Part shown: positions 6,001 to 12,116 of the stretch, one piece after another
How the letters are laid out: each line of letters starts with the position of its first letter
Numbering within the stretch: position 1 is the first letter of the stretch
IMG/VR virus record: IMGVR_UViG_3300045973_000169
Span: 77,000 to 140,999 of that record
Source of the DNA: a virus
Reading direction: 5' to 3' (one strand)
Length of the DNA: 64,000 bases
Translations under genes and position numbers: made by a program
Notes under the pieces: generated by a model
Databases searched by the model: none
What the model was told of the DNA's origin: nothing
The model's input: the letters and a program-made list of their open reading frames with translations, nothing else

Positions 6001-7169
6001 AGTTAATTTATGTAAATGGGATTGGGGCTAACAATAATAAGTTCTATGATATGATCGATACAGAAGACGGATATTTTACTATTAAATATGGTCGAGTAGG
6101 ATCTACTGAAACTGTAGATAAGAAAGCTATTGGTAAATGGGATTCTGTATATAGAGAGAAGACTCGTAAGGGTTATAAAGATATTACTAAGTTGTATATA
6201 GAAGAGAAAGTGGATGTAGTTGATTTTGCTGATATTAGTGATTATGCTATTAAAGAGATAATTGCTAAATTGCAAGCTTATTCTAAGAAACAAGTAACTA
6301 CATTCTATACTATCTCTGCTGAAAAAGTAACTAAGAAACAAGTAGATGAAGCTCAAACTATTTTAGATGGATTGATCCCATGTAAAGATGTTGAGTGTGC
6401 CAATAAGCTACTTATTGATTTATACTCTGTTATACCTAGAGCTATGAGTCATGTTAAGCATCATTTACTTTCTAGTTTTGAACAGAAAACTCTTGATAAT
6501 ATGATAGCTAGAGAACAATCTATTCTTGACTCAATGGCTTCTTCTGTTAAGCAGGTTGAACTTGTAAGAGAGAATATAGATTCTAGTAAGACTTTACTTG
6601 ATGCTCTTGGTGTAGAAGTATATCAAACAATGCCTAGTGATGTAGATCTTATTAAAATGAAATTAGATAACTTAGTTGATAGATATTTGAACTCATTTAG
6701 AGTAGTTAACAAAAAGACTCAGGTTAAGTTTGATAATTTTGTAAATAAAATTGATAACAAAAAGACAGAGTTATTCTGGCATGGGAGTAGAAATGAAAAC
6801 TGGATTTCAATACTTGAAACTGGTTTGGTCTTACGTCCGACCAATGCTGTTATTTCTGGGAAGATGTTTGGGTATGGCACCTACTTCGCAGACAAGGCTC
6901 AAAAATCCCTAGGATATACCTCTTCTTATGGTTCACTGTGGGCTAAAGGAAGTTCTAATGAAGCCTATATGTCATTGTTTGATGTCCATGTTGGGAATCA
7001 ATATATAGTTGAACAGAGTGAATCTAACCTTGATGCACAAAAGTTAAAGGCTAAAGGTAACTTTCATTCTACTTTTGCTAAAGCTGGTAGATCATTAATG
7101 AACAATGAATATATTGTTTATGATGAAGATCAATCTACAATTAAATATCTTGTACAATTAAAAGGATAA
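5979..7169 (+). CDS. WGR-domain PARP-like ADP-ribosyltransferase
   Basis: 396 residues. Residues about 8-75 form a WGR domain (KLIYVNG...NKFYDMID...YFTIKYGRVGSTE). A helical region (about 100-245) corresponds to the PARP regulatory domain. The C-terminal catalytic domain has FWHGSR (His), GYGTYFADKAQKSLGY (Tyr) and a Glu in NEYIVYD, giving the H-Y-E triad of true poly/mono-ADP-ribosyltransferases. It should use NAD+ to modify protein or nucleic acid, possibly sensing DNA ends through WGR. It starts inside the upstream endonuclease gene; its original 5' end is left at 5153. Confidence 0.85.
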   Translation: MANSRTVKLIYVNGIGANNNKFYDMIDTEDGYFTIKYGRVGSTETVDKKAIGKWDSVYREKTRKGYKDITKLYIEEKVDVVDFADISDYAIKEIIAKLQAYSKKQVTTFYTISAEKVTKKQVDEAQTILDGLIPCKDVECANKLLIDLYSVIPRAMSHVKHHLLSSFEQKTLDNMIAREQSILDSMASSVKQVELVRENIDSSKTLLDALGVEVYQTMPSDVDLIKMKLDNLVDRYLNSFRVVNKKTQVKFDNFVNKIDNKKTELFWHGSRNENWISILETGLVLRPTNAVISGKMFGYGTYFADKAQKSLGYTSSYGSLWAKGSSNEAYMSLFDVHVGNQYIVEQSESNLDAQKLKAKGNFHSTFAKAGRSLMNNEYIVYDEDQSTIKYLVQLKG

Positions 7170-7172
7170 TAA

Positions 7173-7406
7173 ATGGCAATTAAAACTAAATCTATAAATA
7201 TAATTGAAGTACAAGATTGGGATGCTTTAGTTGAAGAGACTTATGGTAAGCCATACTCATTTCAACAACAAGATGATTGTAAACCTCGTGGGACGAAAAG
7301 TTGCTCAGAAACCTTTACTCTTCTGAATTTAATGGAGACCCAAACGAAGGATATGTTGTTAGAGTCAGAGATGGATTCTCTTATGGAGATTTCCGAAAAA
7401 GCGTAG
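7173..7406 (+). CDS. N-terminal fragment of a conserved phage protein, frame-changed tail
   Basis: 77 residues. The first 40 (IIEVQDWDALVEETYGKP, then FQQQDDCKPRGT) look like the start of a small protein found in several large phages whose role is unknown. After CKPRGT the sequence becomes KSCSETFTLLNLMETQ, which is an out-of-frame reading of an RNA ligase tail. A deletion seems to have joined the front of one gene to the back of another around 7290-7300. Confidence 0.5.
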   Translation: MAIKTKSINIIEVQDWDALVEETYGKPYSFQQQDDCKPRGTKSCSETFTLLNLMETQTKDMLLESEMDSLMEISEKA

Positions 7407-7495
7407 CTAAATATGTTAGACCTGGACATGTACAAACAGTTAAGCACTGGATGCATGGACAAGCCGTAATTAAAAATGGATTAAAGGAAAAATAA
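7301..7495 (+). pseudogene. C-terminal remnant of an RNA ligase
   Basis: The frame is open from about 7289 and contains only the end of a nucleotidyltransferase-type RNA ligase: GDPNEGYVVRVRDGFSYGDF (motif IV E-G-x-V-V-R) and KSVAKYVRPGHVQTVKHWMH, the typical C-terminal segment in phage RNA ligases. The catalytic lysine motif and the rest of the adenylation domain are absent. The listed start is TTG. It overlaps the preceding fragment in another frame and is unlikely to be active. Confidence 0.6.
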
Positions 7496-7496
7496 A

Positions 7497-7919
7497 ATGA
7501 AGAAATTAAGTATTGATGTAGTAGCAATAGTTGCAAATTATCTGATCTTAGTGTATGGTTCAACTACTACATTAGATGTTAAAGACAATCTTAGAAACCT
7601 AGGATTTAAAGCTAATCAGGAAGAAGTCAGTTCTTTCCTAGCTGAATATCAGGAAGCTTTTGAAGCTCAGAACTTTGTATTTGAAAGTGATGAGAAAGAC
7701 TTTACTCTTGTCTATGAAGTAATTGCTCAAGGACGTAAGTCTTTTAGACGTTATTCTTTTGAAGAAGTAGTTGAAGATGTAGTTGATGGAACAGATCTTG
7801 ATCCTAAAACTTATATTGCAGCTCATATGAATGATAATTCTGCTGATCTTGCAACTAAGCTTGGTATCTCTAAAGGTTCAGTTATTGCTTATAAAAGCAA
7901 CATTACAATGGGCCGTTAA
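7497..7919 (+). CDS. Hypothetical protein with C-terminal helix-turn-helix, 140 residues
   Basis: ATG follows AAAGGAAAAATAAA. The C-terminus (SADLATKLGISKGSVIAYKSNI) reads like a helix-turn-helix. The N-terminal part is helical (SIDVVAIVANYLILVYGS) and the middle is acidic. It may be a small DNA-binding protein. No specific family is recognised. Confidence 0.65.
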   Translation: MKKLSIDVVAIVANYLILVYGSTTTLDVKDNLRNLGFKANQEEVSSFLAEYQEAFEAQNFVFESDEKDFTLVYEVIAQGRKSFRRYSFEEVVEDVVDGTDLDPKTYIAAHMNDNSADLATKLGISKGSVIAYKSNITMGR

Positions 7920-7971
7920 TAACAATTAAAAATCCTAGAAATAGGTTGGTGCAGAAAGATTGGTAGTCAAA

Positions 7972-8283
7972 ATGACTCCGAGATGGAAAGCAAAAGAAGT
8001 AAGGAAACTTGCAAAGAATAAACAATATAACTATACATATTCATGTTTTCACTGGTTTGAAACTGAAGACAATAGAAAATTTGTTTATGCTAAAAGTGGT
8101 GAATGGAATAAAGATACTAAATTTTATATTGTTAAAAGGACAAATGAGCCTAATGATGTAGACTTTAAGTATTGGATTTATCCTATTCCACAAGAGCAAG
8201 CAATTAATAACAAATATAGAGAACCATGCATTAATTGGTTTGGTGGTCCTCGATATGTTATTGTTGAATTAAATACTAGATAA
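7972..8283 (+). CDS. Hypothetical protein, 103 residues
   Basis: Basic N-terminus (MTPRWKAKEVRKLAKNKQ), then aromatic-rich beta-like segments (SCFHWFETEDNRKFVY, YWIYPIPQEQ, INWFGGPRYVIVEL). There is no clear ribosome site before the ATG at 7972; an in-frame TTG at 7960 is an alternative start. Function unknown. A gene-free region follows. Confidence 0.6.
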   Translation: MTPRWKAKEVRKLAKNKQYNYTYSCFHWFETEDNRKFVYAKSGEWNKDTKFYIVKRTNEPNDVDFKYWIYPIPQEQAINNKYREPCINWFGGPRYVIVELNTR

Positions 8284-8518
8284 TTAAAACCATTCCAAAC
8301 CAGAAAGCGAACTGGGACAGTGTGGGCACGAAATAGGAAACTATGGATACTTAGGATCGGGAAACAAAGCTATACGGGAGTTCAATGGTCTCCTAGCAAT
8401 CTAGTATTAAAATGCTACACACGCATACTATTCTAGGTAGTGAATTGTGTTAGTTATAGTTTAGAATAAACTAAAATTGGTTGAGGAATCTAGAATACAA
8501 TTAAAAGGGAGATCACAA
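8284..8518 (+). other. Gene-free region with hairpins
   Basis: 235 bases with no supported gene. It contains possible stems such as GGAG/CTCC around 8381-8396 and CTAGTAT near 8400 pairing with ATACTA near 8427. The base composition is slightly more GC-rich than the neighbouring genes, as expected for structured RNA. It could be a 5' leader of the next gene or a non-coding RNA. I cannot assign a class. Confidence 0.4.
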
Positions 8519-8743
8519 ATGAAAACTCTAATGATTACACTATTCTCGTTCCTCGCAACGACCACTCAAGCTCTGGCCGCTACGGGGTTACGAGAAGATA
8601 ACAGTGGTATTTTTGTATGGGTATTTTTGGGCTTTTGTTCATTAATAGTTTTAATGCAAATGGTACCTGCATTCATCCTTGGTTCAAGTATGTTGCGAGC
8701 TGCTATCTCAAGTACCAAAGAGCAAACTGTTAAAAATAGTTGA
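8519..8743 (+). CDS. Small secreted/membrane protein with signal peptide, 74 residues
   Basis: ATG follows AAAGGGAGATCACAA. The signal peptide MKTLMITLFSFLATTTQALA has a cleavage-like A-L-A-A end. The mature part has one membrane span (FVWVFLGFCSLIVLMQMVPAFIL) with two Met and a Pro. It resembles small bacterial inner-membrane proteins of unknown role, so it may be host-derived. A Gram-negative-style export signal supports such a host. Confidence 0.7.
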   Translation: MKTLMITLFSFLATTTQALAATGLREDNSGIFVWVFLGFCSLIVLMQMVPAFILGSSMLRAAISSTKEQTVKNS

Positions 8744-8815
8744 TAAAACTTATAGCTTAGTTTCCTAGATAAACTAAGTTGTAATATTAAGAAACATAGG
8801 TTAATAAGTATTATA

Positions 8816-8867
8816 GTTATTAACATTTATAAAGGGTCAAACATACCCTAAACTAAAGGAATATATT
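8816..8867 (+). promoter_or_regulatory. GTTATTAACA motif without an endonuclease (copy 10)
   Basis: GTTATTAACA at 8816-8825, preceded by TATA, followed by a small hairpin AGGGT (8833-8837) / ACCCT (8845-8849) and then AAAGGAATATATT before an ATG at 8868. The downstream ORF is not an endonuclease and its transcript would end at a strong terminator (9006-9037). This copy suggests the 10-mer is a promoter or other general signal, not just an endonuclease border. Confidence 0.5.
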
Positions 8868-8975
8868 ATGCAAGTCCTACGCCAGTTACATTGTGATTAT
8901 AGTAAACAACTCATTAATAATGAGAATTGGACAACTGTATCCTATGTATTTGCAGGACCAGGTACAACCACATAA
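8868..8975 (+). CDS. Small hypothetical protein, 35 residues
   Basis: ATG preceded by AAAGGAA at good spacing. Product MQVLRQLHCDYSKQLINNEN..., ending VFAGPGTTT. It is bounded by the GTTATTAACA motif upstream and a perfect stem-loop terminator downstream, so it looks like a small independent transcription unit. No homologue recognised. Confidence 0.45.
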   Translation: MQVLRQLHCDYSKQLINNENWTTVSYVFAGPGTTT

Positions 8976-9005
8976 TATAAATCCCGACATTTAAAAGATA
9001 CTTAC

Positions 9006-9037
9006 AAAGGCTCTAACTAAATGTTGGGGCCTTTTTT
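9006..9037 (+). terminator. Strong intrinsic terminator
   Basis: A 12-bp stem, AAAGGCTCTAAC against GTTGGGGCCTTT (three G-T wobbles), loop TAAAT, followed by a run of T. It ends the transcription unit before the tRNA region. Confidence 0.85.
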
Positions 9038-9102
9038 CGTTGCTGTTTCGGCAACATTTATTTTAGTAGTTTTTCGTGGCTCCATTAAGAAGGCACCGGA
9101 TA

Positions 9103-9174
9103 TTAGATTTTACAGACTCCACGCTATTGATTGAATCTGAATTCAATCATATCGCGTAGCCCTTAAAAATCTAA
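9103..9174 (+). ncRNA. Structured RNA candidate (nested long hairpin)
   Basis: Three nested helices: TTAGATTTT (9103-9111) with AAAATCTAA (9166-9174); ACGC (9121) with GCGT (9154); and TGATTGAAT (9128-9136) with ATTCAATCA (9141-9149). No coding potential. It lies just upstream of the first tRNA and could be a processed leader or a small RNA. No known class recognised. Confidence 0.5.
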
Positions 9175-9193
9175 GATCCTAGCCTTATTAAAA

Positions 9194-9241
9194 GATCCCC
9201 GATGTAAAGCCCAGTAGAGCTTATCTACTACTTTACGGATC
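9194..9241 (+). promoter_or_regulatory. Hairpin abutting tRNA-Tyr, with competing pairing
   Basis: GTAAAG (9204) pairs with CTTTAC (9231), and AGTAGA (9213) pairs with TCTACT (9224). The helix can extend by GATCC (9194-9198) with GGATC (9237-9241), but the latter bases are also the 5' acceptor strand of tRNA-Tyr. The two folds exclude each other, so this may affect tRNA maturation. Confidence 0.5.
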
Positions 9242-9319
9242 ATGAGGAGCATAGGTGACTCTAGACGGCTGTAACCCGTTGCCTCACGGTACCCTGTTCG
9301 AACCGGGGATGATCCACCA
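9237..9319 (+). tRNA. tRNA-Tyr (GTA)
   Basis: Acceptor GGATCAT pairs with ATGATCC. Anticodon stem GACGG/CCGTT holds loop CTGTAAC, anticodon GTA. A long variable arm is present, as normal for bacterial tRNA-Tyr. The T loop is TTCGAAC. ACCA is encoded at the end. First gene of the tRNA cluster. Confidence 0.88.
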
Positions 9320-9329
9320 ATAATATTAA

Positions 9330-9403
9330 CAGTGTGTACCGGGAGTCTGGTCCCCGCCTTGCCTTGGACGCAAGAAACGCAGGTTCAAATCCTGCCGCAC
9401 TGA
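9330..9403 (+). tRNA. tRNA-Pro (TGG)
   Basis: Acceptor CAGTGTG pairs with CGCACTG; the initial C is typical of tRNA-Pro. Anticodon stem CTTGC/GCAAG encloses CTTGGAC, anticodon TGG. T arm GCAGGTTCAAATCCTGC. CCA is not fully encoded (ACA follows). Confidence 0.88.
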
Positions 9404-9443
9404 CATTGCCTTTTGACCCAATCATAGGGTTTAGACCAAAGTA

Positions 9444-9481
9444 GTTATTAACAATTAGAAATAAATTCTAGGAGTTATATT
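9444..9481 (+). promoter_or_regulatory. GTTATTAACA motif plus leader hairpin (copy 3)
   Basis: GTTATTAACA at 9444-9453, preceded by TA. The short stem TAGAA (9456) / TTCTA (9466) lies just before AGGAG, so here the hairpin flanks the ribosome site and does not enclose it. Upstream, 9405-9443 is non-coding and may be a target stub, but I could not match it convincingly to what follows the endonuclease. Confidence 0.6.
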
Positions 9482-10078
9482 ATGCTGTGTTACTATGGTT
9501 GTGGTCAAGAGGCCGGGTTTGAATTAAAGAATGGAAGACATATATGTTCTTCATCATCAAATCAATGTCCAGTACAAAAAAAGAAAAATTCAGAGAATAG
9601 TAATAATAGATATTTTAAAATTAATGCCTCTGCTATTAAAAGTAAATGTAAGTTCTGTAACAAAGAGATTTCATCTACTAGTATTAAAGTTCATGAATTA
9701 AATTGTTTTCTTAATCCAGAAAATATTAAATTATGTCCTGTATGTAATAAGCCAATTAAAAATTTTAGAAAATCAAATACATGCTCTTATGGTTGTTCGA
9801 ATACATTTTTTAGAAGCGGTAAAGATCATCCAAATTGGAAAGAGGATATAGATTGTGGATATAGAAAAATATGTTTTAGTGTCCATAAAAAAGAATGTAT
9901 TATATGTGGAGAAGTTAAAATAGTTGCAGTACATCATTTTGATGAAAATAAAAATAATAATAATATTGATAATTTAATTCCTTTATGTCCTACACACCAT
10001 GTATATTGGCATTCAGGATATAAAAATGAAATTGAACAAAAAGTAATTGATTATAGAAATAAATTTAAATCTGCTTAA
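9482..10078 (+). CDS. HNH homing endonuclease with Cys-rich N-terminus
   Basis: 198 residues. The N-terminal half has several CxxC-like zinc motifs (CYYGCGQ, CKFCNKEI, CPVCNKPI, CSYGC). The C-terminal HNH core is ECIICGEVKIVAVHHFDENK, with NNIDNLIPLCPTHHVYWHSG giving the N and last H with two zinc Cys pairs. Nothing in it suggests a host metabolic role. It sits between tRNA-Pro and a CAT-anticodon tRNA within the tRNA cluster and carries the standard GTTATTAACA module. Confidence 0.85.
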   Translation: MLCYYGCGQEAGFELKNGRHICSSSSNQCPVQKKKNSENSNNRYFKINASAIKSKCKFCNKEISSTSIKVHELNCFLNPENIKLCPVCNKPIKNFRKSNTCSYGCSNTFFRSGKDHPNWKEDIDCGYRKICFSVHKKECIICGEVKIVAVHHFDENKNNNNIDNLIPLCPTHHVYWHSGYKNEIEQKVIDYRNKFKSA

Positions 10079-10174
10079 GTTCCAGTACATTCAATTATGC
10101 TGGGGAACGAGCACTAAAGAAGTGTAAGCTGAGTCTAAGAATGAGAGGTAGGTTGGCAGATTTAATAATAATGT
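10079..10174 (+). other. Gene-free gap with two stem-loops after the HNH gene
   Basis: GTTCCAG (10079-10085) can pair with CTGGGGAAC (10099-10107), and CACT (10112) with AGTG (10121). No tRNA could be folded. If the upstream insertion follows the pattern of the others, this could hold the start of the rebuilt target, perhaps another small RNA. Confidence 0.35.
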
Positions 10175-10247
10175 TGCGGATTGTAAGTAATGGTTAACGA
10201 AAAGGCTCATAACCTTCTTCTTGTGAGTTCGAGTCTCGCATCCGCTA
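10175..10247 (+). tRNA. tRNA with CAT anticodon (Met, initiator or Ile2)
   Basis: Acceptor TGCGGAT/ATCCGCT pairs except for a T-T at position 1-72. Anticodon arm AAAGG-CTCATAA-CCTTC, anticodon CAT. T arm GAGTTCGAGTCTC. An unpaired 1-72 position is an initiator feature, but the three G-C pairs of initiator anticodon stems are missing. An isoleucine tRNA with lysidine is also possible. CCA is not encoded. Confidence 0.75.
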
Positions 10248-10270
10248 CTATGTTATTTTAGAGGAGGAAT

Positions 10271-10603
10271 ATGGAAAAGGCTTGTAAACATCATGGATTA
10301 ACTAAGTTTAGTCTACAAAAGTCAAATGGCAGAGAAACTTATTATTGTGTTAAATGTTATATGGAAAGACAGAATCGTACAAGGAATAATAAGAAAGAAC
10401 AAGCTTTAACCTATAAAGGTGGTAAATGTTCAATCTGTGGGTATGATAAATGCAGTGCTGCTTTAGATTTCCATCATCTTAATCCTCTAGAAAAAGAAAG
10501 TAAAAATGATTTAAGAAATCTATCATGGGATAGATTAAAGATTGAACTTGATAAATGCATTCTTGTATGTGCTAATTGTCATAGAGAAATACATTTTAAA
10601 TAA
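10271..10603 (+). CDS. HNH endonuclease, compact
   Basis: 110 residues, ATG after GAGGAGGAAT. N-terminal zinc-like CKHHG...YYCVKCYMERQ, then HNH core KCSICGYDKCSAALDFHHLNP and ILVCANCHREIH. This is the common phage HNH type with two CxxC pairs. It has no GTTATTAACA module and no hairpin, unlike its relative at 11598. It lies between tRNA genes, and its role is probably homing. Confidence 0.85.
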   Translation: MEKACKHHGLTKFSLQKSNGRETYYCVKCYMERQNRTRNNKKEQALTYKGGKCSICGYDKCSAALDFHHLNPLEKESKNDLRNLSWDRLKIELDKCILVCANCHREIHFK

Positions 10604-10608
10604 GATAT

Positions 10609-10683
10609 GCACCGTGGGACGGCAGGAGTGGTCAGTAGCCTTTCACGCTACTCAGATGGGTTCGATACCCATACGGTGTACCA
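10609..10683 (+). tRNA. tRNA-Glu (TTC)
   Basis: Acceptor GCACCGT/ACGGTGT, anticodon arm GTAGC-CTTTCAC-GCTAC with anticodon TTC, T arm ATGGGTTCGATACCCAT, and encoded ACCA. Confidence 0.9.
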
Positions 10684-10687
10684 ATAA

Positions 10688-10765
10688 GCGGATGTACAGG
10701 TGAAGGGGCCACCAGGAGCCTTCCAAGCTTCAGATCGCGGGGTTCGACTCCCCACATCCGCTCCA
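10688..10765 (+). tRNA. tRNA-Gly (TCC)
   Basis: Acceptor GCGGATG/CATCCGC, anticodon arm GGAGC-CTTCCAA-GCTTC with anticodon TCC, T arm CGGGGTTCGACTCCCCA, discriminator T and CCA, as expected for tRNA-Gly. Confidence 0.88.
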
Positions 10766-10769
10766 AATT

Positions 10770-10845
10770 GCCTTTATAGCTCAGTGTGTAGAGCGTAGCC
10801 CTGAAGAGGCTAGCGTCCGGGGTTCGAATCCCTGTGAAGGCACCA
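10770..10845 (+). tRNA. tRNA-Phe (GAA)
   Basis: Acceptor GCCTTTA/TGAAGGC, anticodon arm TAGCC-CTGAAGA-GGCTA with anticodon GAA, normal T arm (GGGGTTCGAATCCCT), ACCA encoded. Confidence 0.9.
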
Positions 10846-10850
10846 TTAAT

Positions 10851-10931
10851 GCCCTAGTAGCCACCGAAACTACGAATTTCGAGTTAGGTAATGGACTGCA
10901 AATGCTAGTTCGAATCTAGTCTGGGGCTCCA
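10851..10931 (+). tRNA. Aberrant tRNA-like sequence, perhaps former tRNA-Cys (GCA)
   Basis: Acceptor GCCCTAG/CTGGGGC and T arm GCTAG-TTCGAAT-CTAGT fold well and TCCA ends the gene, so it belongs to the tRNA cluster. The middle does not form a normal cloverleaf. A Cys-type anticodon loop CTGCAAA (about 10897) has lost its 3' stem and variable loop, and the D region is about 15 bases too long. It may be a decayed or unusually folded tRNA. Confidence 0.45.
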
Positions 10932-10937
10932 AAATAT

Positions 10938-11024
10938 AGTACGGTGTCCGAGTGGCTGAAGGAACTGGTCTCCAAAACCAGAGAGATGACTCCAACGTGG
11001 GTTCGAATCCTACCCGTACTGCCA
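10938..11024 (+). tRNA. Class II tRNA with Trp anticodon (CCA) on a Ser-like body
   Basis: Acceptor AGTACGG/CCGTACT. D region TGTCCGAGTGGCTGAAGGA is almost that of bacterial tRNA-Ser. Anticodon stem CTGGT/ACCAG with 7-base loop CTCCAAA gives anticodon CCA. A 16-base variable arm follows, then a normal T arm and discriminator G with CCA. Long variable arm and G73 suggest seryl-tRNA synthetase, which does not read the anticodon, while the anticodon reads the Trp codon UGG. Confidence 0.8.
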
Positions 11025-11042
11025 AATTAAAAAGGAAATAAA

Positions 11043-11420
11043 ATGCAAAAATTGGTTAGTAGTAAAGAAGAATATGTAAATATGAATGACTTTGTTTATG
11101 ATAAAAAGAAAATTTATGTTTATAGGCAGATAACTCCTAAGTTTGATAACTCAAGTGAGAAAGAAGTAAAATGGGGAATATTCTCTGAACATGCTGGTGA
11201 GTATGGTGGATATGGATTCATCATGTTAGGTAATTGTTCTAATGGATGGACATCTAAGCCAGAATGGAATAAAGATGTTAAAGAATATTTTTCTAAGATG
11301 ATTAAAAATAGCGGTTGTACTATAAGTGATATTTTAATTTTTAAAGATCTTAAAGATTTTTTAGGTTGGATGTCATATGAAGTTGGTGGTACAATTGGTT
11401 ATTTAAAATATTGTGAATAG
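11043..11420 (+). CDS. Hypothetical protein, 125 residues
   Basis: ATG after AAAAAGGAAATAAA. Soluble, rich in aromatic and glycine residues in the middle (EHAGEYGGYGFIMLGNCSNGW). No recognised motif. It lies between two class II tRNA genes; a stand-alone protein gene in this position is likely cargo of unknown role. Confidence 0.65.
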   Translation: MQKLVSSKEEYVNMNDFVYDKKKIYVYRQITPKFDNSSEKEVKWGIFSEHAGEYGGYGFIMLGNCSNGWTSKPEWNKDVKEYFSKMIKNSGCTISDILIFKDLKDFLGWMSYEVGGTIGYLKYCE

Positions 11421-11425
11421 TAAAT

Positions 11426-11521
11426 GGAAGAGCTGACCTCAAAGGCAGCGGGGCCCAGTCTTGAAAACTGGTAGCCGTCAGCAATGGCGGCGTGAGGGTT
11501 CGAATCCCTACTCTTCCTCCA
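11426..11521 (+). tRNA. tRNA-Ser (TGA)
   Basis: Acceptor GGAAGAG/CTCTTCC, anticodon arm CCAGT-CTTGAAA-ACTGG with anticodon TGA, long variable arm with a GCCGTC...GGCGGC stem, T arm GAGGGTTCGAATCCCTA, discriminator T and CCA. Confidence 0.88.
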
Positions 11522-11526
11522 TTAAA

Positions 11527-11560
11527 TAGAAGGTTACCCAAGAGGACAAAGAGAAGTTCC
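11527..11560 (+). pseudogene. 5' half of a tRNA-Ser, cut in the anticodon arm
   Basis: AGAAGGTTACCCAAGAGGAC followed by AAAGAGAAGTTCC has the length and D-arm pattern of a class II tRNA 5' half and stops at GTTATTAACA (11561). Its first bases match the acceptor of the complete tRNA-Ser (GCT) that follows the endonuclease (12107). It has no 3' half, so it is a stub left by the insertion. Confidence 0.55.
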
Positions 11561-11597
11561 GTTATTAACACTTAGGTATAATCTAAGGAGTTAATAT
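11561..11597 (+). promoter_or_regulatory. GTTATTAACA motif plus RBS hairpin (copy 4)
   Basis: GTTATTAACA at 11561-11570. Arms CTTAG (11571-11575) and CTAAG (11583-11587); the right arm overlaps the ribosome site AAGGAG (11585-11590). The ATG follows at 11598. Confidence 0.65.
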
Positions 11598-12116
11598 ATG
11601 AAAATCTGCTTAAAATGTAATAAAGAGTTTAAGTCTTCTGGTATTATAGATGGCACTAAAAAGAAATTTGGGAATAGAAAATATTGTCTTGAGTGTTCTC
11701 CATGGGGAAAGCATAATACACAGCCTCTTATAGAAACTGGGAAAATTAAAGAAGAGATAAGTGAACGTAGATGTTCAAGGTGCAATGAGGCAAAAGATAT
11801 ATCTAGTTTTTATAGAAGTGGAGAAAAGCTTCTATCTATTTGTAAAGAATGCCATAAGAAATTAAGTAAAAAACTCTATGATGCTAAGATTGCTTCAATG
11901 GATGAGTATAAGGCTAATTTAGGATGCTCAAAATGTGGGGATAAGAGACCTTATGTTTTAGATTTTCATCACAAAGATCCTCAAGAAAAAGAATTTTCTA
12001 TTTCTGATAAAGCCAGAGCGTCATTAGTTGTATTGTCAAAAGAACTTGAGAAATGTGTTTGTTTGTGTGCTAATTGCCATAGAGAAGAACATTATTTACT
12101 AAAAATGGAAGGGTAG
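11598..12116 (+). CDS. HNH homing endonuclease in a tRNA-Ser gene
   Basis: 172 residues. Two N-terminal zinc-like pairs (CLKCNKEF, YCLECSPWG), a second CxxC pair (CSRCNEAKDI, ICKECHKK), then the HNH core GCSKCGDKRPYVLDFHHKDP and CVCLCANCHREEH. The C-terminal half resembles the HNH protein at 10271. The stop TAG at 12114-12116 lies inside the acceptor stem of the following tRNA-Ser, so the endonuclease and the rebuilt tRNA share bases. Confidence 0.88.
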   Translation: MKICLKCNKEFKSSGIIDGTKKKFGNRKYCLECSPWGKHNTQPLIETGKIKEEISERRCSRCNEAKDISSFYRSGEKLLSICKECHKKLSKKLYDAKIASMDEYKANLGCSKCGDKRPYVLDFHHKDPQEKEFSISDKARASLVVLSKELEKCVCLCANCHREEHYLLKMEG

